From assembly GCF_003056405.1 (NCBI RefSeq), contig NZ_PYVZ01000008.1, positions 1-64,000 of the forward strand: a stretch of 64,000 bases of DNA, written 5' to 3'. The position numbers and the translations under genes were made by a program. Below, one piece after another: positions 17,410-24,892 of the stretch. The number at the start of each line of letters is the position of its first letter. Position 1 is the stretch's first letter. The notes beneath the pieces were generated by a model. It was not told the DNA's origin, searched no databases, and was given only the letters and a program-made list of their open reading frames with translations. Origin of the DNA: Devosia indica (GTDB lineage Bacteria > Pseudomonadota > Alphaproteobacteria > Rhizobiales > Devosiaceae).

Positions 17410-18318
17410 ATGACCGACCGGAGCATCGACCCGAACATAATCCGGCAGCGCCTGGACTATTCACCGATCGTGAACAGGCCAAAGCTGCGCCTGCCCAATG
17501 GTGAACGTGTGGTGGTCTGGACCATCGTAAACGTGGAAAACTGGTCGCCTGAGGGGCCAATGCCGCGCGCAGTTCTGCCGCCCCCGATGGGCCAGCCGCT
17601 CCTGCCCGATATTCCAAACTGGGCCTGGCATGAATATGGCATGCGGGTTGGCTTCTGGCGGTTCATGGAGGTGCTGCAGAAACGCGGCCTGCGCGCCAGC
17701 TTTGCGGTCAACGGGTCCGCCTGCGAAGTCTACGAGGCAGCCTGCCGCGCCGCCCATGACGCTGGTTGGGATTTCATCGGCCATGGTTTCGTACAGCGCC
17801 CCATGCACCGGGTCGACGATCAGGCACAGGCCATTCGCCAGACTATGGCGGCCATCAAGGCGCTGACTGGCGCCCCGCCCCGCGGCTGGGAGAGTCCGGG
17901 GTTGACGGAAACCATGGAAACACTCGACCTGCTGGCGGCAGAAGGGATCGAATATGTGTGCGATTGGTGTATGGACGATCAGCCTGTCACGATGCATACG
18001 ACCTCTGGTCCCATCGTTTCAGTGCCCTACACGGTGGAAATCAACGACGTGGTGATGACGGCTCTGCAAGGCCACCGATCAGACGAAATTTACAGACGCG
18101 GCGTCGACCAGTTCGATCGGCTCTATCTTGAAGGGGTGGACCAGCCGCGGGTCATGGCCATCTCTATTCACCCGTACCTGACCGGCGCCCCCCATCGCAT
18201 CAAATATCTCGAAATGCTCTACGACTATATCCTGGGACATGACAGCGTAGCCATGATGACCGGTGCGGAAATTCTCGATTGGTTCAGGCTGCAAGGTCGA
18301 CCCTTGGACCAGCAATGA
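17410..18318 (+). CDS. Polysaccharide deacetylase-fold hydrolase (PuuE/cyclic-imidase-like)
   Basis: A 302-residue NodB-homology protein. It has no signal peptide and begins with a segment typical of the PuuE/HpPgdA/cyclic imide hydrolase branch (RVVVWTIVNVENW, then PNWAWHEYGMRVGFWR). DFIGHGF resembles a metal-binding loop, WESPGLTET follows, and SIHPYLTGAPHR is near residue 255. In this branch members open cyclic ureides or imides (allantoin, succinimide-like rings) instead of deacetylating sugars. That activity would feed the asparaginase- and allophanate-hydrolase-like enzymes upstream. I use the ATG at 17410 (CAGGACTGGAC upstream); an ATG at 17395 overlapping the asparaginase stop is also possible. 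Specific substrate unknown. Confidence 0.82.
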   Translation: MTDRSIDPNIIRQRLDYSPIVNRPKLRLPNGERVVVWTIVNVENWSPEGPMPRAVLPPPMGQPLLPDIPNWAWHEYGMRVGFWRFMEVLQKRGLRASFAVNGSACEVYEAACRAAHDAGWDFIGHGFVQRPMHRVDDQAQAIRQTMAAIKALTGAPPRGWESPGLTETMETLDLLAAEGIEYVCDWCMDDQPVTMHTTSGPIVSVPYTVEINDVVMTALQGHRSDEIYRRGVDQFDRLYLEGVDQPRVMAISIHPYLTGAPHRIKYLEMLYDYILGHDSVAMMTGAEILDWFRLQGRPLDQQ

Positions 18319-18447
18319 CCACCGCACGCCAATAGTCGGTTCTTCGCCATACTCCACCCAAGAGATGTCGGCCTTCGGCATCCCTCAATGTGCTGCTCAC
18401 ATTGATTGGCCATTATGATGACCGGCTGCCCCTGAAGTGACTTCAGA

Positions 18448-18780
18448 CTATTGTTCCAACCACTCTGTAATGAAATTGGGGCTCGAATGTATGTTGGTCA
18501 TCTGCAAGCGCTCGGGCCCGAGATTCTCGAATTTGTGCGCCGACCCGGCGGGAACAACCACCACATCACCGGCCACTGCGACGAACTCGTTAGCGCCGAG
18601 TAAGAACATGGCTCGACCCGACAGGACGACGAAAGTCTCTGGATAGGGATGTCGATGAATCCCAGGGCCATAGCCGATGTCTTCTGTTGTGACGAAAATC
18701 AGCGACACGCCGGATCCAGAACCTAGACCCTCCCATTCTCCGTGCCAGTGGTTCGGATCGAAGTGCGTTATTGAAGTCAT
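18448..18780 (-). CDS. Small cupin-domain protein
   Basis: A 110-residue single-domain cupin. Metal-binding motif 1 reads HRHPYPETFVVLSGRA, with histidines and glutamate in the normal order, and motif 2 is GDVVVVPAGSAHKF. Such proteins bind a metal and may act as small dioxygenases, isomerases or sensors; no specific reaction can be assigned. It is a single-gene leftward unit. A TACCT-N3-AGGTA palindrome lies 81 bases upstream of its start, shared in sequence with two other promoters nearby, so it probably belongs to the regulon of the neighbouring XRE regulators. Confidence 0.82.
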   Translation of the reverse strand: MTSITHFDPNHWHGEWEGLGSGSGVSLIFVTTEDIGYGPGIHRHPYPETFVVLSGRAMFLLGANEFVAVAGDVVVVPAGSAHKFENLGPERLQMTNIHSSPNFITEWLEQ

Positions 18781-18860
18781 ACTTGGCCCGACAACCTATT
18801 GTGCGAATAAAAGAAACATCTCTGCCAAGACACAGTGACGCGTGTGAAGGGGCTGTCGAT

Positions 18861-18873
18861 TACCTGCAAGGTA
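18861..18873. promoter_or_regulatory. Operator copy 1: TACCT-GCA-AGGTA
   Basis: A perfect 5+5 dyad with a 3-base centre, between the cupin gene (start 18780, leftward) and the upstream XRE gene. The same dyad recurs at 20804-20820 and 22185-22197. Recurrence in three intergenic regions of one 4-kb cluster makes a common repressor or activator site likely. Confidence 0.6.
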
Positions 18874-18958
18874 GCGAGCCGGTTGGACTTGCCACGAACC
18901 TGGTCTCTGTCGCCTGATTGACCTCGGTTTGGTTGCGGCAGTGCGGGATATCGGCTGG

Positions 18959-19756
18959 CTAAGGCCGGGCATTTGCCAGCATAGCTGCCGTTTCCGGATC
19001 CGCCGGAAAGAAAGCTTCAATAGCCAGTTCGGACAGCATCACGTCCCTGGGTGTTCCGAAGACGGTTGTCGTCGAGATGAATGAAACCGTGCCATCCGTC
19101 GTGCGCAGCCGCAAGGGAACGGCAACGCTTGCGGGGCTGTCATGCGTCCTCTCATCGCTGTCGGTCTGATCCCCTGAATAGGTCACTAATTCTTCCCGCA
19201 GCCGGACAAGGACAACGTCGCGGGTCGTGGCAATCTGCCGATCCAGCCGCTGCAGCAGGTGCATGCGCCATTCCCTGAGATTTTCGATGCGCGGGGCTAG
19301 GCCAGCGGGATGCAGGCTGAGCCGCAATACATTGACAGGCGGGACGAGCAGGTCCGGGCGTACGCCAGCCATCAGCGGATCGATGGCCGCGTTCGCTTCG
19401 ATCAAATGCCAGTGCCGGTCGATCGCGAGGGCTGGAAAAGGTTCATGCCCCTTCAAGATCATCCGCAGCGCCGCGTGCGCTGCTGCCATTTCCGGATCAT
19501 CAAGGTCTCGCTCGGAATAGGCCGGTGCAAAGCCTGCCGCTAGCAGGGCCGCGTTGCGGTCCCTCAGGGGAACATTCAGCCGAGTGGCCAAGTGGATGAC
19601 CATGTCCCGGCTCGGTCGTGAGCGCCCTGTTTCAAGAAAGCTCAGATGCCGCTGCGAGATATTGGCCTCCAGCGCGCAATGGAGTTGGCTGAGGCGATGC
19701 CGTTCGCGCCAGGAGCGCAAATGCTCGCCTATGCTATTGGCTGCGGACTGTGTCAT
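18959..19756 (-). CDS. XRE-family regulator with MmyB-like ligand-binding domain
   Basis: A 265-residue regulator. Residues 8-65 form an XRE helix-turn-helix (HLRSWRERHRLSQLHCALEA, then RHLSFLETGRSRPSR). The remainder matches the MmyB-like receptor domain (LLAAGFAPAYSERDLDDPEM, ALAIDRHWHLIEAN, LRLSLHPAGLAP), which in this family binds a small hydrophobic or fatty ligand. I use the ATG at 19756 rather than an upstream in-frame start at 19936, which would add a non-conserved leader. It lies 62 bases behind the VOC gene and may be the last gene of that leftward operon. Its DNA-binding half resembles the XRE half of the protein at 20908-21915. Confidence 0.87.
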   Translation of the reverse strand: MTQSAANSIGEHLRSWRERHRLSQLHCALEANISQRHLSFLETGRSRPSRDMVIHLATRLNVPLRDRNAALLAAGFAPAYSERDLDDPEMAAAHAALRMILKGHEPFPALAIDRHWHLIEANAAIDPLMAGVRPDLLVPPVNVLRLSLHPAGLAPRIENLREWRMHLLQRLDRQIATTRDVVLVRLREELVTYSGDQTDSDERTHDSPASVAVPLRLRTTDGTVSFISTTTVFGTPRDVMLSELAIEAFFPADPETAAMLANARP

Positions 19757-19818
19757 GTCACCTGCGCGCTCCTGCGTTCGGGCGCCAAAACCGCAAGGTC
19801 CAGGCGCCCGAAACCACA

Positions 19819-20364
19819 CTACTGTGAAATACCGACCATATACTGGTCCCAGAACCCCTCCTTGGGCGCAATCTGCTCGACAACATCGACCAGTACGCCG
19901 GCCGGATCGCGGGTCATGAACCGGCGCTGCCCCCACACCTCGTCAGTGAGCGCATGGACGATCGGGGCGCCGCCGGCGCTGACGCGTTCGAACACCGAAG
20001 CAGCATCACTGACTTCCACGGTCAGTATCATGCCCAGGCCGTTGAACGTCTCTGGACCGGGCGGGTTCGAGGGATGGTCAGGGTGCATATAGGCCAGCGT
20101 TGCCCCCCGCGTCCCGTCTTCCCCCGGTCCGATCAGATAGAGGAACCAACTGGCTTCGAACGCGACGTCAAAGTCGAAATGCGCGCGGTAGAAGTCCCGC
20201 ACAGCGCCGAGATTGGGAGTCGTGATCAGCGGATAAAGATCGCGGACTTTCATGGATTGCGCTCCAGGAGTAGGGGATTGTTCGGACTGTGCCAGGGCTG
20301 GTTGAACGGCCAGCAATGCCAACCCGGCCAACAACAGGGCACGACGGTTCACTTCGGATGTCAT
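19819..20364 (-). CDS. Exported VOC/glyoxalase-fold protein
   Basis: A 181-residue protein with an N-terminal signal (NRRALLLAGLALLAVQPALA, likely cleaved before QSEQ) and one glyoxalase/bleomycin-resistance (VOC) fold over about 38-175. The beta-alpha pattern TTPNLGAVRDFYRAHFDFDVAF and the C-terminal RRFMTRDPAGVLVDVVE are recognisable. VOC proteins bind metals and act in detoxification or ring cleavage. An exported one is unusual, as most are cytoplasmic. The membrane-protein gene upstream ends 9 bases before its start, so the two are co-transcribed. Confidence 0.8.
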   Translation of the reverse strand: MTSEVNRRALLLAGLALLAVQPALAQSEQSPTPGAQSMKVRDLYPLITTPNLGAVRDFYRAHFDFDVAFEASWFLYLIGPGEDGTRGATLAYMHPDHPSNPPGPETFNGLGMILTVEVSDAASVFERVSAGGAPIVHALTDEVWGQRRFMTRDPAGVLVDVVEQIAPKEGFWDQYMVGISQ

Positions 20365-20373
20365 GGCGTATCC

Positions 20374-20745
20374 TCAGGCCGGCAGTGGACGGTTGCGTAC
20401 GGCCCTGGTTTCGGCCAGCGCGAGCAGGGCAACCACCAGTGCCTGCGCGGCCAGAAAACCTGCACCCAGGGCGTTTGGTGTCGTCAAGAACAGCACGGCA
20501 ATGCTTGCGATGACCCAGGCGAGATTGCCCAGGATGATCACCCAGACGCCGGCACGCCAGGGCTGTGCCTGCCAGGCCAGCGCTGCCATGAAGACGGCGA
20601 TAGGAAGCAGAAGCCAGCCGGCGGCAGATAGCAGGTCCTGCGGCAGTCCGAGCAAGCCGGTGAGGCTATGGGCGGCTGCAACAAGCCCAATGCCCATTGC
20701 GGCGCAGGTGACAGCCTCGATTGCAAGAATAGTTCTGATCGTCAT
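20374..20745 (-). CDS. Small four-segment membrane protein, function unknown
   Basis: A 123-residue, very hydrophobic protein with four predicted membrane segments and almost no loops (MTIRTILAIEAVTCAAMGIG at the start, then GWLLLPIAVFMAALAW, VWVIILGNLAWVIASIAVL and GFLAAQALVVALLALAE). I do not recognise a named family. It is the first gene of a leftward operon with the exported VOC protein and possibly the XRE regulator. A perfect 7+7 palindrome, ATTACCT-TGC-AGGTAAT, lies 59 bases upstream of its start. Confidence 0.75.
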   Translation of the reverse strand: MTIRTILAIEAVTCAAMGIGLVAAAHSLTGLLGLPQDLLSAAGWLLLPIAVFMAALAWQAQPWRAGVWVIILGNLAWVIASIAVLFLTTPNALGAGFLAAQALVVALLALAETRAVRNRPLPA

Positions 20746-20803
20746 GGATCGTCTCCGGAGGATGATGATGGAGACTTATGGCGCCGGGCGGGGAGGCAAT
20801 GCG

Positions 20804-20820
20804 ATTACCTTGCAGGTAAT
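20804..20820. promoter_or_regulatory. Operator copy 2: ATTACCT-TGC-AGGTAAT
   Basis: The longest of the three copies, a perfect 7+7 dyad around TGC. It lies upstream of the leftward membrane-protein/VOC operon and 88 bases beyond the stop of the XRE-LuxR fusion gene. Confidence 0.65.
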
Positions 20821-20907
20821 GACGATCACCGTGGACGGTCCTCCAAGAAGAAGACGTCAAACTTGTCTGGAGAGTTCTCCGTCAATGAGCACGTCCACTA
20901 GAGCCGG

Positions 20908-21915
20908 TCAGATCTGAACCAGATCATATCGCCGCGCCCGCAATGCTGCGTCCAGAACGTCGCTTGTGCCGAATAGCCGACAGAGCCGGGCAACTTCCGA
21001 AGCCAACTCGGTGTCCGACAATCCGTGGCGCGCAGCCGTCGCCTCTGCGCCCAGACCATTCAGGACGGATTGCAAAATCGAGGCGTGCTTTGCATCGAGC
21101 CGCAGAATCTGGCGGCGCTCCGGCATGCCGCCTTCGTCGGCCTTGTGCAGCAATGCCGTACTGACCGCCCTGGCTGCAGACCGCGCGGCGGGGTCCTTTG
21201 GGCTAAGTCGGTCGGCCATGCACGAGATCGCGTGAACGCGACCATCAGACCGGCGGATGGATGCGACATAGCCATTTGTGATACCGAAGTCTGCCGCCTC
21301 TCGAACCATTCGGTTGATGGAGGGGTCCGCCATCAGGCGGGGGGAAAACACCTCGGACCAGTAGAACGGCAGGTGCTGACTGGCTGTGGCAACCAGCAGG
21401 GGATCGATCGCGCCATAGCCCTGCTCCTTGTAGTGGGCCATCCATCCCAGCGGCGCATGGGAGAGATCGTGATGCCGTATCGACGCGGCAAGGCTCGTGC
21501 TGCGCAGTGACATGGTGCCCAAAAAGAACTGTGATATTCCCAACCGACCGAGGGCCGCCGCAGCCAAGGCAATGGCACTCTCCAACTCGTCCGCGTCTTC
21601 GATCGCGTAGAGGGTGTCCATGTCAACCGGGACCATGCCGGGCACCTGCGACCGGGCCACCGGGATCGGCACCTCCGTCGCATAACCGGCGGCTTGCAAC
21701 AGCGCGCAGACTTCCGCTTCGCCTAGACCCAGGGCGGCGGACAACCGCAGGACCATTTTTCGACTGGGAAATGCCCTCCCGGTTTCAAGAAAACTCAGGT
21801 GCCTGGCCGACACGGCAGCGATTTGCGACAGTCGGAGTTGTGAGTACTGGCGCCGCCGCCGGGCCGCCGCCAACGCCTCTCCGAACGATTGCACGCTCTC
21901 CAACCCGACCTGCAT
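20908..21915 (-). CDS. XRE helix-turn-helix fused to LuxR-type autoinducer-binding domain
   Basis: A 335-residue regulator with an unusual order. Residues 10-65 are an XRE helix-turn-helix (SARHLSFLETGRAFPSRKMV). About 105-245 form an autoinducer-binding domain like that of LuxR/TraR. The residues contacting acyl-homoserine lactone are present as W158, Y162, D171, W186 and G215, with the same spacing as TraR W57, Y61, D70 and W85 and one extra residue before the glycine. Residues about 270-332 resemble a degenerate LuxR helix-turn-helix (AARHGLSDTELASEVARLCR, FGTSDVLDAALRA). No luxI-type synthase is in the window. The start is followed by XRE sequence without any leader, and the intergenic region upstream carries a TACCT-N3-AGGTA site. 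Confidence 0.85.
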   Translation of the reverse strand: MQVGLESVQSFGEALAAARRRRQYSQLRLSQIAAVSARHLSFLETGRAFPSRKMVLRLSAALGLGEAEVCALLQAAGYATEVPIPVARSQVPGMVPVDMDTLYAIEDADELESAIALAAAALGRLGISQFFLGTMSLRSTSLAASIRHHDLSHAPLGWMAHYKEQGYGAIDPLLVATASQHLPFYWSEVFSPRLMADPSINRMVREAADFGITNGYVASIRRSDGRVHAISCMADRLSPKDPAARSAARAVSTALLHKADEGGMPERRQILRLDAKHASILQSVLNGLGAEATAARHGLSDTELASEVARLCRLFGTSDVLDAALRARRYDLVQI

Positions 21916-22453
21916 CGGCCCTCGATTCCTGCGGCATCCGCCGTCGTCCGCCGACAGCTACCCCATCAAATTTTGCGTCCCTGCCTTGGTGCCGCTGAAA
22001 GCTGTCCAGCGACATCGCGTCAATATGCATGCGAGCTGGGCGCGGCTCAATCTCGCTTACCAATAGACACTTTTCATTATTGAAATGCATTGGACGGTGC
22101 CGAACGTCTGCGATGCCAAGACACGGATCACCGTCCGCAGACGGACAGGACACAACACACCACCGGGGCGTGAGCCAGTCTGCCTACCTCGCAGGTAATT
22201 GAGCCAACTATCGTCACTCTTCAGATTGCCACCGGCCAGACAGCAGGTCGGCAAACCGGTGCAATCGCGCCACGACTGGGGAGAAAAACTCATGCGACGC
22301 AAGGAAATCGCAGCGATCTCGGCGCCGGCGGATTCCCTGCCAAGGACCCGCTCAAAAAATCTGTGGCCAATTTGGCGAATTTGCCTCGCCCGGTTCGTCG
22401 TCCCCAAGACCGGCGGGGACTGGCCCCGATCGCATCCATAAGGAGCATATCAA
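21916..22453. other. 538-base divergent intergenic region
   Basis: This space separates the leftward XRE-LuxR gene from the rightward DHFR-like gene. It contains operator copy 3 (22185-22197). A 49-codon open frame at 22291-22441 has a fair ribosome-binding site (GGGGAGAAAAACTC) but resembles nothing known. No other gene-like signal is seen. Confidence 0.5.
22185..22197. promoter_or_regulatory. Operator copy 3: TACCT-CGC-AGGTA
   Basis: A perfect 5+5 dyad with a 3-base centre, in the divergent region between the XRE-LuxR fusion gene and the DHFR-like/hydrolase pair, so it could act on either. Confidence 0.6.
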
Positions 22454-23005
22454 ATGCGCAAAGTAACAGCAGGCCTCTTTCATTCCGTCGACGGCGTCGT
22501 CGAAGCACCCGATCAATGGCAGTTCGACCAGTTCGACGACGAGCTGGGGGAAATGCTTGGCGGGGTCATGGCCCGCGTCGATACGGTGATCCTTGGCCGC
22601 AAGGGCTACCAGGAGTGGGCCGGTTACTGGCCCAGCGCCACCGCGGACGGAGGCTTCGCCGACTTCATCAACACCGTTCCCAAGCATGTCGCATCGCGCA
22701 CACTGACCGGGCCGCTTCCCTGGAATAATGCGCGGGTGATCGAGGGCGACGTCGTCAATTTCGTGCGCGACCTCAAGCAGACCGAGGGCAAGGAAATTGC
22801 CGTGATGGGCGGCATCGAGATTGTGCGCTCGCTGTTCCTGGCCGGCATGATCGATGAACTCAGTCTCATCACGCATCCGGTGGTGGCCGGTGAGAAGCGG
22901 CGGCACCTGTTCGCACCCGACGACCCGGTCACGCGCGTCTCCCTGGTTTCCAGCACCACCACCAGCAAGGGCAATCTCGTCGCGACTTACGCTCTGCGCG
23001 GCTAG
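22454..23005 (+). CDS. Dihydrofolate reductase/RibD C-terminal family protein
   Basis: A 183-residue protein of the RibD C-terminal/DHFR-fold reductase family, stand-alone and not fused to a deaminase. It starts with the family pattern KVTAGLFHSVDGVVEAPDQW, then TVILGRKGYQEWAGYW, and has the NADPH-loop-like EIAVMGGIEIVRSL near 115-130. AAGGAG lies 8 bases before the ATG. Members are usually uncharacterised NADPH reductases and are often near small-molecule-responsive regulators. It is followed 108 bases later by a secreted hydrolase, probably co-transcribed, downstream of operator copy 3. Confidence 0.84.
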   Translation: MRKVTAGLFHSVDGVVEAPDQWQFDQFDDELGEMLGGVMARVDTVILGRKGYQEWAGYWPSATADGGFADFINTVPKHVASRTLTGPLPWNNARVIEGDVVNFVRDLKQTEGKEIAVMGGIEIVRSLFLAGMIDELSLITHPVVAGEKRRHLFAPDDPVTRVSLVSSTTTSKGNLVATYALRG

Positions 23006-23113
23006 TCGCGGTCTTTGCCCCTCGCCATTTCCACCAGAACGGCGTCAGAGAATTCGGGGCAAAACGCTCCGTTTCGAACGCCCGCAATCACCTTCAAAGG
23101 AAGGCACAGAACC

Positions 23114-23974
23114 ATGTTTCGAATTGCCACTTTCGCCGCTGCACTCATCATGGCAGCGCCAGCCTATGCTCAATCCGAAGCCGCAGGCGCCTATGCTGAC
23201 GTCAACGGCATGCGGATGTACTACGAAGTCTCAGGCCAGGGGGATCCGATTGTCGTCCTGCCCGGGGCGCACATGAACATCATCACCATGGGTGAAATCA
23301 TTCCGCTGCTCGCCGAAAAGCACACCGTCTATGCGCTCGAATTCCAGGGCCACGGCCGGACCAACGACATCGACCGTCCGATCACCTACGAGAACATGGC
23401 CGACGACGTTGCGCTGTTCATGGACGAGGTCGGTCTCGAAAAGGCTGACGTGTTCGGCTATTCGATGGGCGCGGGCGTCGGTCTGCAACTGGCCATTCGC
23501 TATCCTGACAAGCTCGATCACCTGGTCGCAGCTTCAGTTTTGTACGCTCATGATGGCCTGCATCCGACCTATCTGGAAACACTGCCGCAGATGACGCCGG
23601 AATTGTTCGCCCCATTCGAGGAACAGTGGCAGGCGCTTGCCCCAGATCCCGAGGGATACGCTGCCTTTATCGACAGGATGATCGCGCTCGAGCACGAGAC
23701 CTTTGACTGGACCGAAGGTGTGGCCACGCTCGACGTGCCGGTCCTTGTGATCACCGGCGACGCCGACACAACCACCCTGGAGCACTCTGTCGAACTGCTC
23801 CAACTTCTGGGCGGTGGTGTCATGGGCGATATGGGCGTGCCCCTGCCCGAGTCCCGGCTTGCAGTGCTGCCGGCCACCTCTCATACCGCGATCATCACCC
23901 AGACGGACCTGCTGATGAGCCTGATCGAGCCGTTCCTGAATGGCGAGACTCCCAAGGGCTTTTTCGATCAATGA
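23114..23974 (+). CDS. Exported alpha/beta hydrolase
   Basis: A 286-residue alpha/beta hydrolase with an N-terminal signal peptide (MFRIATFAAALIMAAPAYAQ, cleavage near residue 19-20), so it works in the periplasm. The nucleophile elbow is GYSMGAG, the acid lies near VITGDADTTT and the histidine in LPATSHTA. The ATG at 23114 is chosen because it begins the signal peptide and has AAAGGAAGG upstream. Substrate unknown. In view of the autoinducer-type regulator next to it, a lactone or ester signal molecule is a testable idea but not shown. Confidence 0.83.
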   Translation: MFRIATFAAALIMAAPAYAQSEAAGAYADVNGMRMYYEVSGQGDPIVVLPGAHMNIITMGEIIPLLAEKHTVYALEFQGHGRTNDIDRPITYENMADDVALFMDEVGLEKADVFGYSMGAGVGLQLAIRYPDKLDHLVAASVLYAHDGLHPTYLETLPQMTPELFAPFEEQWQALAPDPEGYAAFIDRMIALEHETFDWTEGVATLDVPVLVITGDADTTTLEHSVELLQLLGGGVMGDMGVPLPESRLAVLPATSHTAIITQTDLLMSLIEPFLNGETPKGFFDQ

Positions 23975-24154
23975 GAAAATAGCAGATCGGTTACTTCAAA
24001 TGCTTGCCACGCTCGCCGATGAGCCGAGCTTTCACACGCCAAGGGGCCCTGAGGGTCCCGTCGGCCTCCAGCAAAGCGGCCAGAGCAAGCGGTCTGGCAT
24101 CCGTGGGTAACCTTTTGAAAATGCTTGGCCGCTCGCCTTCTTCTGCCGCTGCCT

Positions 24155-24187
24155 GAAGCAAGGCACCTTAAGACGGTGCCTTGCTTC
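24155..24187. terminator. 13-bp perfect hairpin, possible terminator
   Basis: GAAGCAAGGCACC at 24155-24167 pairs perfectly with 24175-24187 around the 7-base loop TTAAGAC. It lies between the exported hydrolase and the LysE gene. Neither strand shows a clear T tract after it, so it may be an attenuator or mRNA-end structure instead of a simple intrinsic terminator. Confidence 0.5.
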
Positions 24188-24265
24188 GATTGCCATATGA
24201 GCGTTTCCTATTTGCACATGCCGAAAGTGGAATACTCCTCCAGAATGCCCGGAGAATAGCCAAAA

Positions 24266-24892
24266 ATGATCGATCACACTGTGCTGGCAACCTACGCGCT
24301 CGTGGTCCTCGGGTTCGTCTTCATTCCCGGGCCGGCAACCCTGCTTACGGTGGCGCGCGCCACGACGTCGGGCACCAGGGTGGGGATTGCAACGGGAACC
24401 GGCATCATGGCTGGCGACATCCTCCACACGGTCATGGCCGTGGTTGGAATTTCCGCAATTGTTGCCGCTTCAGCGACACTGTTCAACATCGTGAAATATC
24501 TTGGAGCGGCGTATCTCGTTTACCTGGGAATCAAGGCCATTCTGGACAAGGCTCCGGTCGATCTTGGGCAAGGGCGTCTCCCAATCACCGCGCGGCAGGC
24601 GTTCCGCCAGTCAATCATGGCCGAGGTTCTAAACCCCAAGACGGCGCTGTTCTTCCTGGCATTCTTGCCTCAGTTCGTCAGACCGGAGAATGGTTCGGTT
24701 GCTGCGCAACTCACCATCCTTGGCGTCCTGTTCGCAACCATCGGGTTCTTGAGCACAATAGTGTACTCGGTCGCAGCCGGGAGCCTCGGCAGCGTCCTGC
24801 GTCGCAACCCGGCTGTTCTCAAGTGGCAAGGCAAAATAGTCGGAGCCATCTATTGTGGGCTTGGCGCCAGCTTGGCGCTAGAGGAGCGGTGA
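24266..24892 (+). CDS. LysE/RhtB-family amino-acid exporter
   Basis: A 208-residue inner-membrane exporter of the LysE/RhtB family, with about six hydrophobic segments. Family hallmarks are FIPGPATLLTVARATTSGTRVG near residues 19-40 and a central NPKTALFFLAFLPQFV. These proteins export amino acids or homoserine-lactone-like compounds by proton antiport. The ATG at 24266 is the only start that gives the complete first segment. It stands alone, behind a strong hairpin and before a gene-poor stretch. Confidence 0.88.
   Translation: MIDHTVLATYALVVLGFVFIPGPATLLTVARATTSGTRVGIATGTGIMAGDILHTVMAVVGISAIVAASATLFNIVKYLGAAYLVYLGIKAILDKAPVDLGQGRLPITARQAFRQSIMAEVLNPKTALFFLAFLPQFVRPENGSVAAQLTILGVLFATIGFLSTIVYSVAAGSLGSVLRRNPAVLKWQGKIVGAIYCGLGASLALEER

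Noticed and set aside
22291..22441. 49-codon open frame with a fair ribosome-binding site
   Set aside because: No family resemblance and no coding signature beyond the start; kept only as a note in the intergenic entry.
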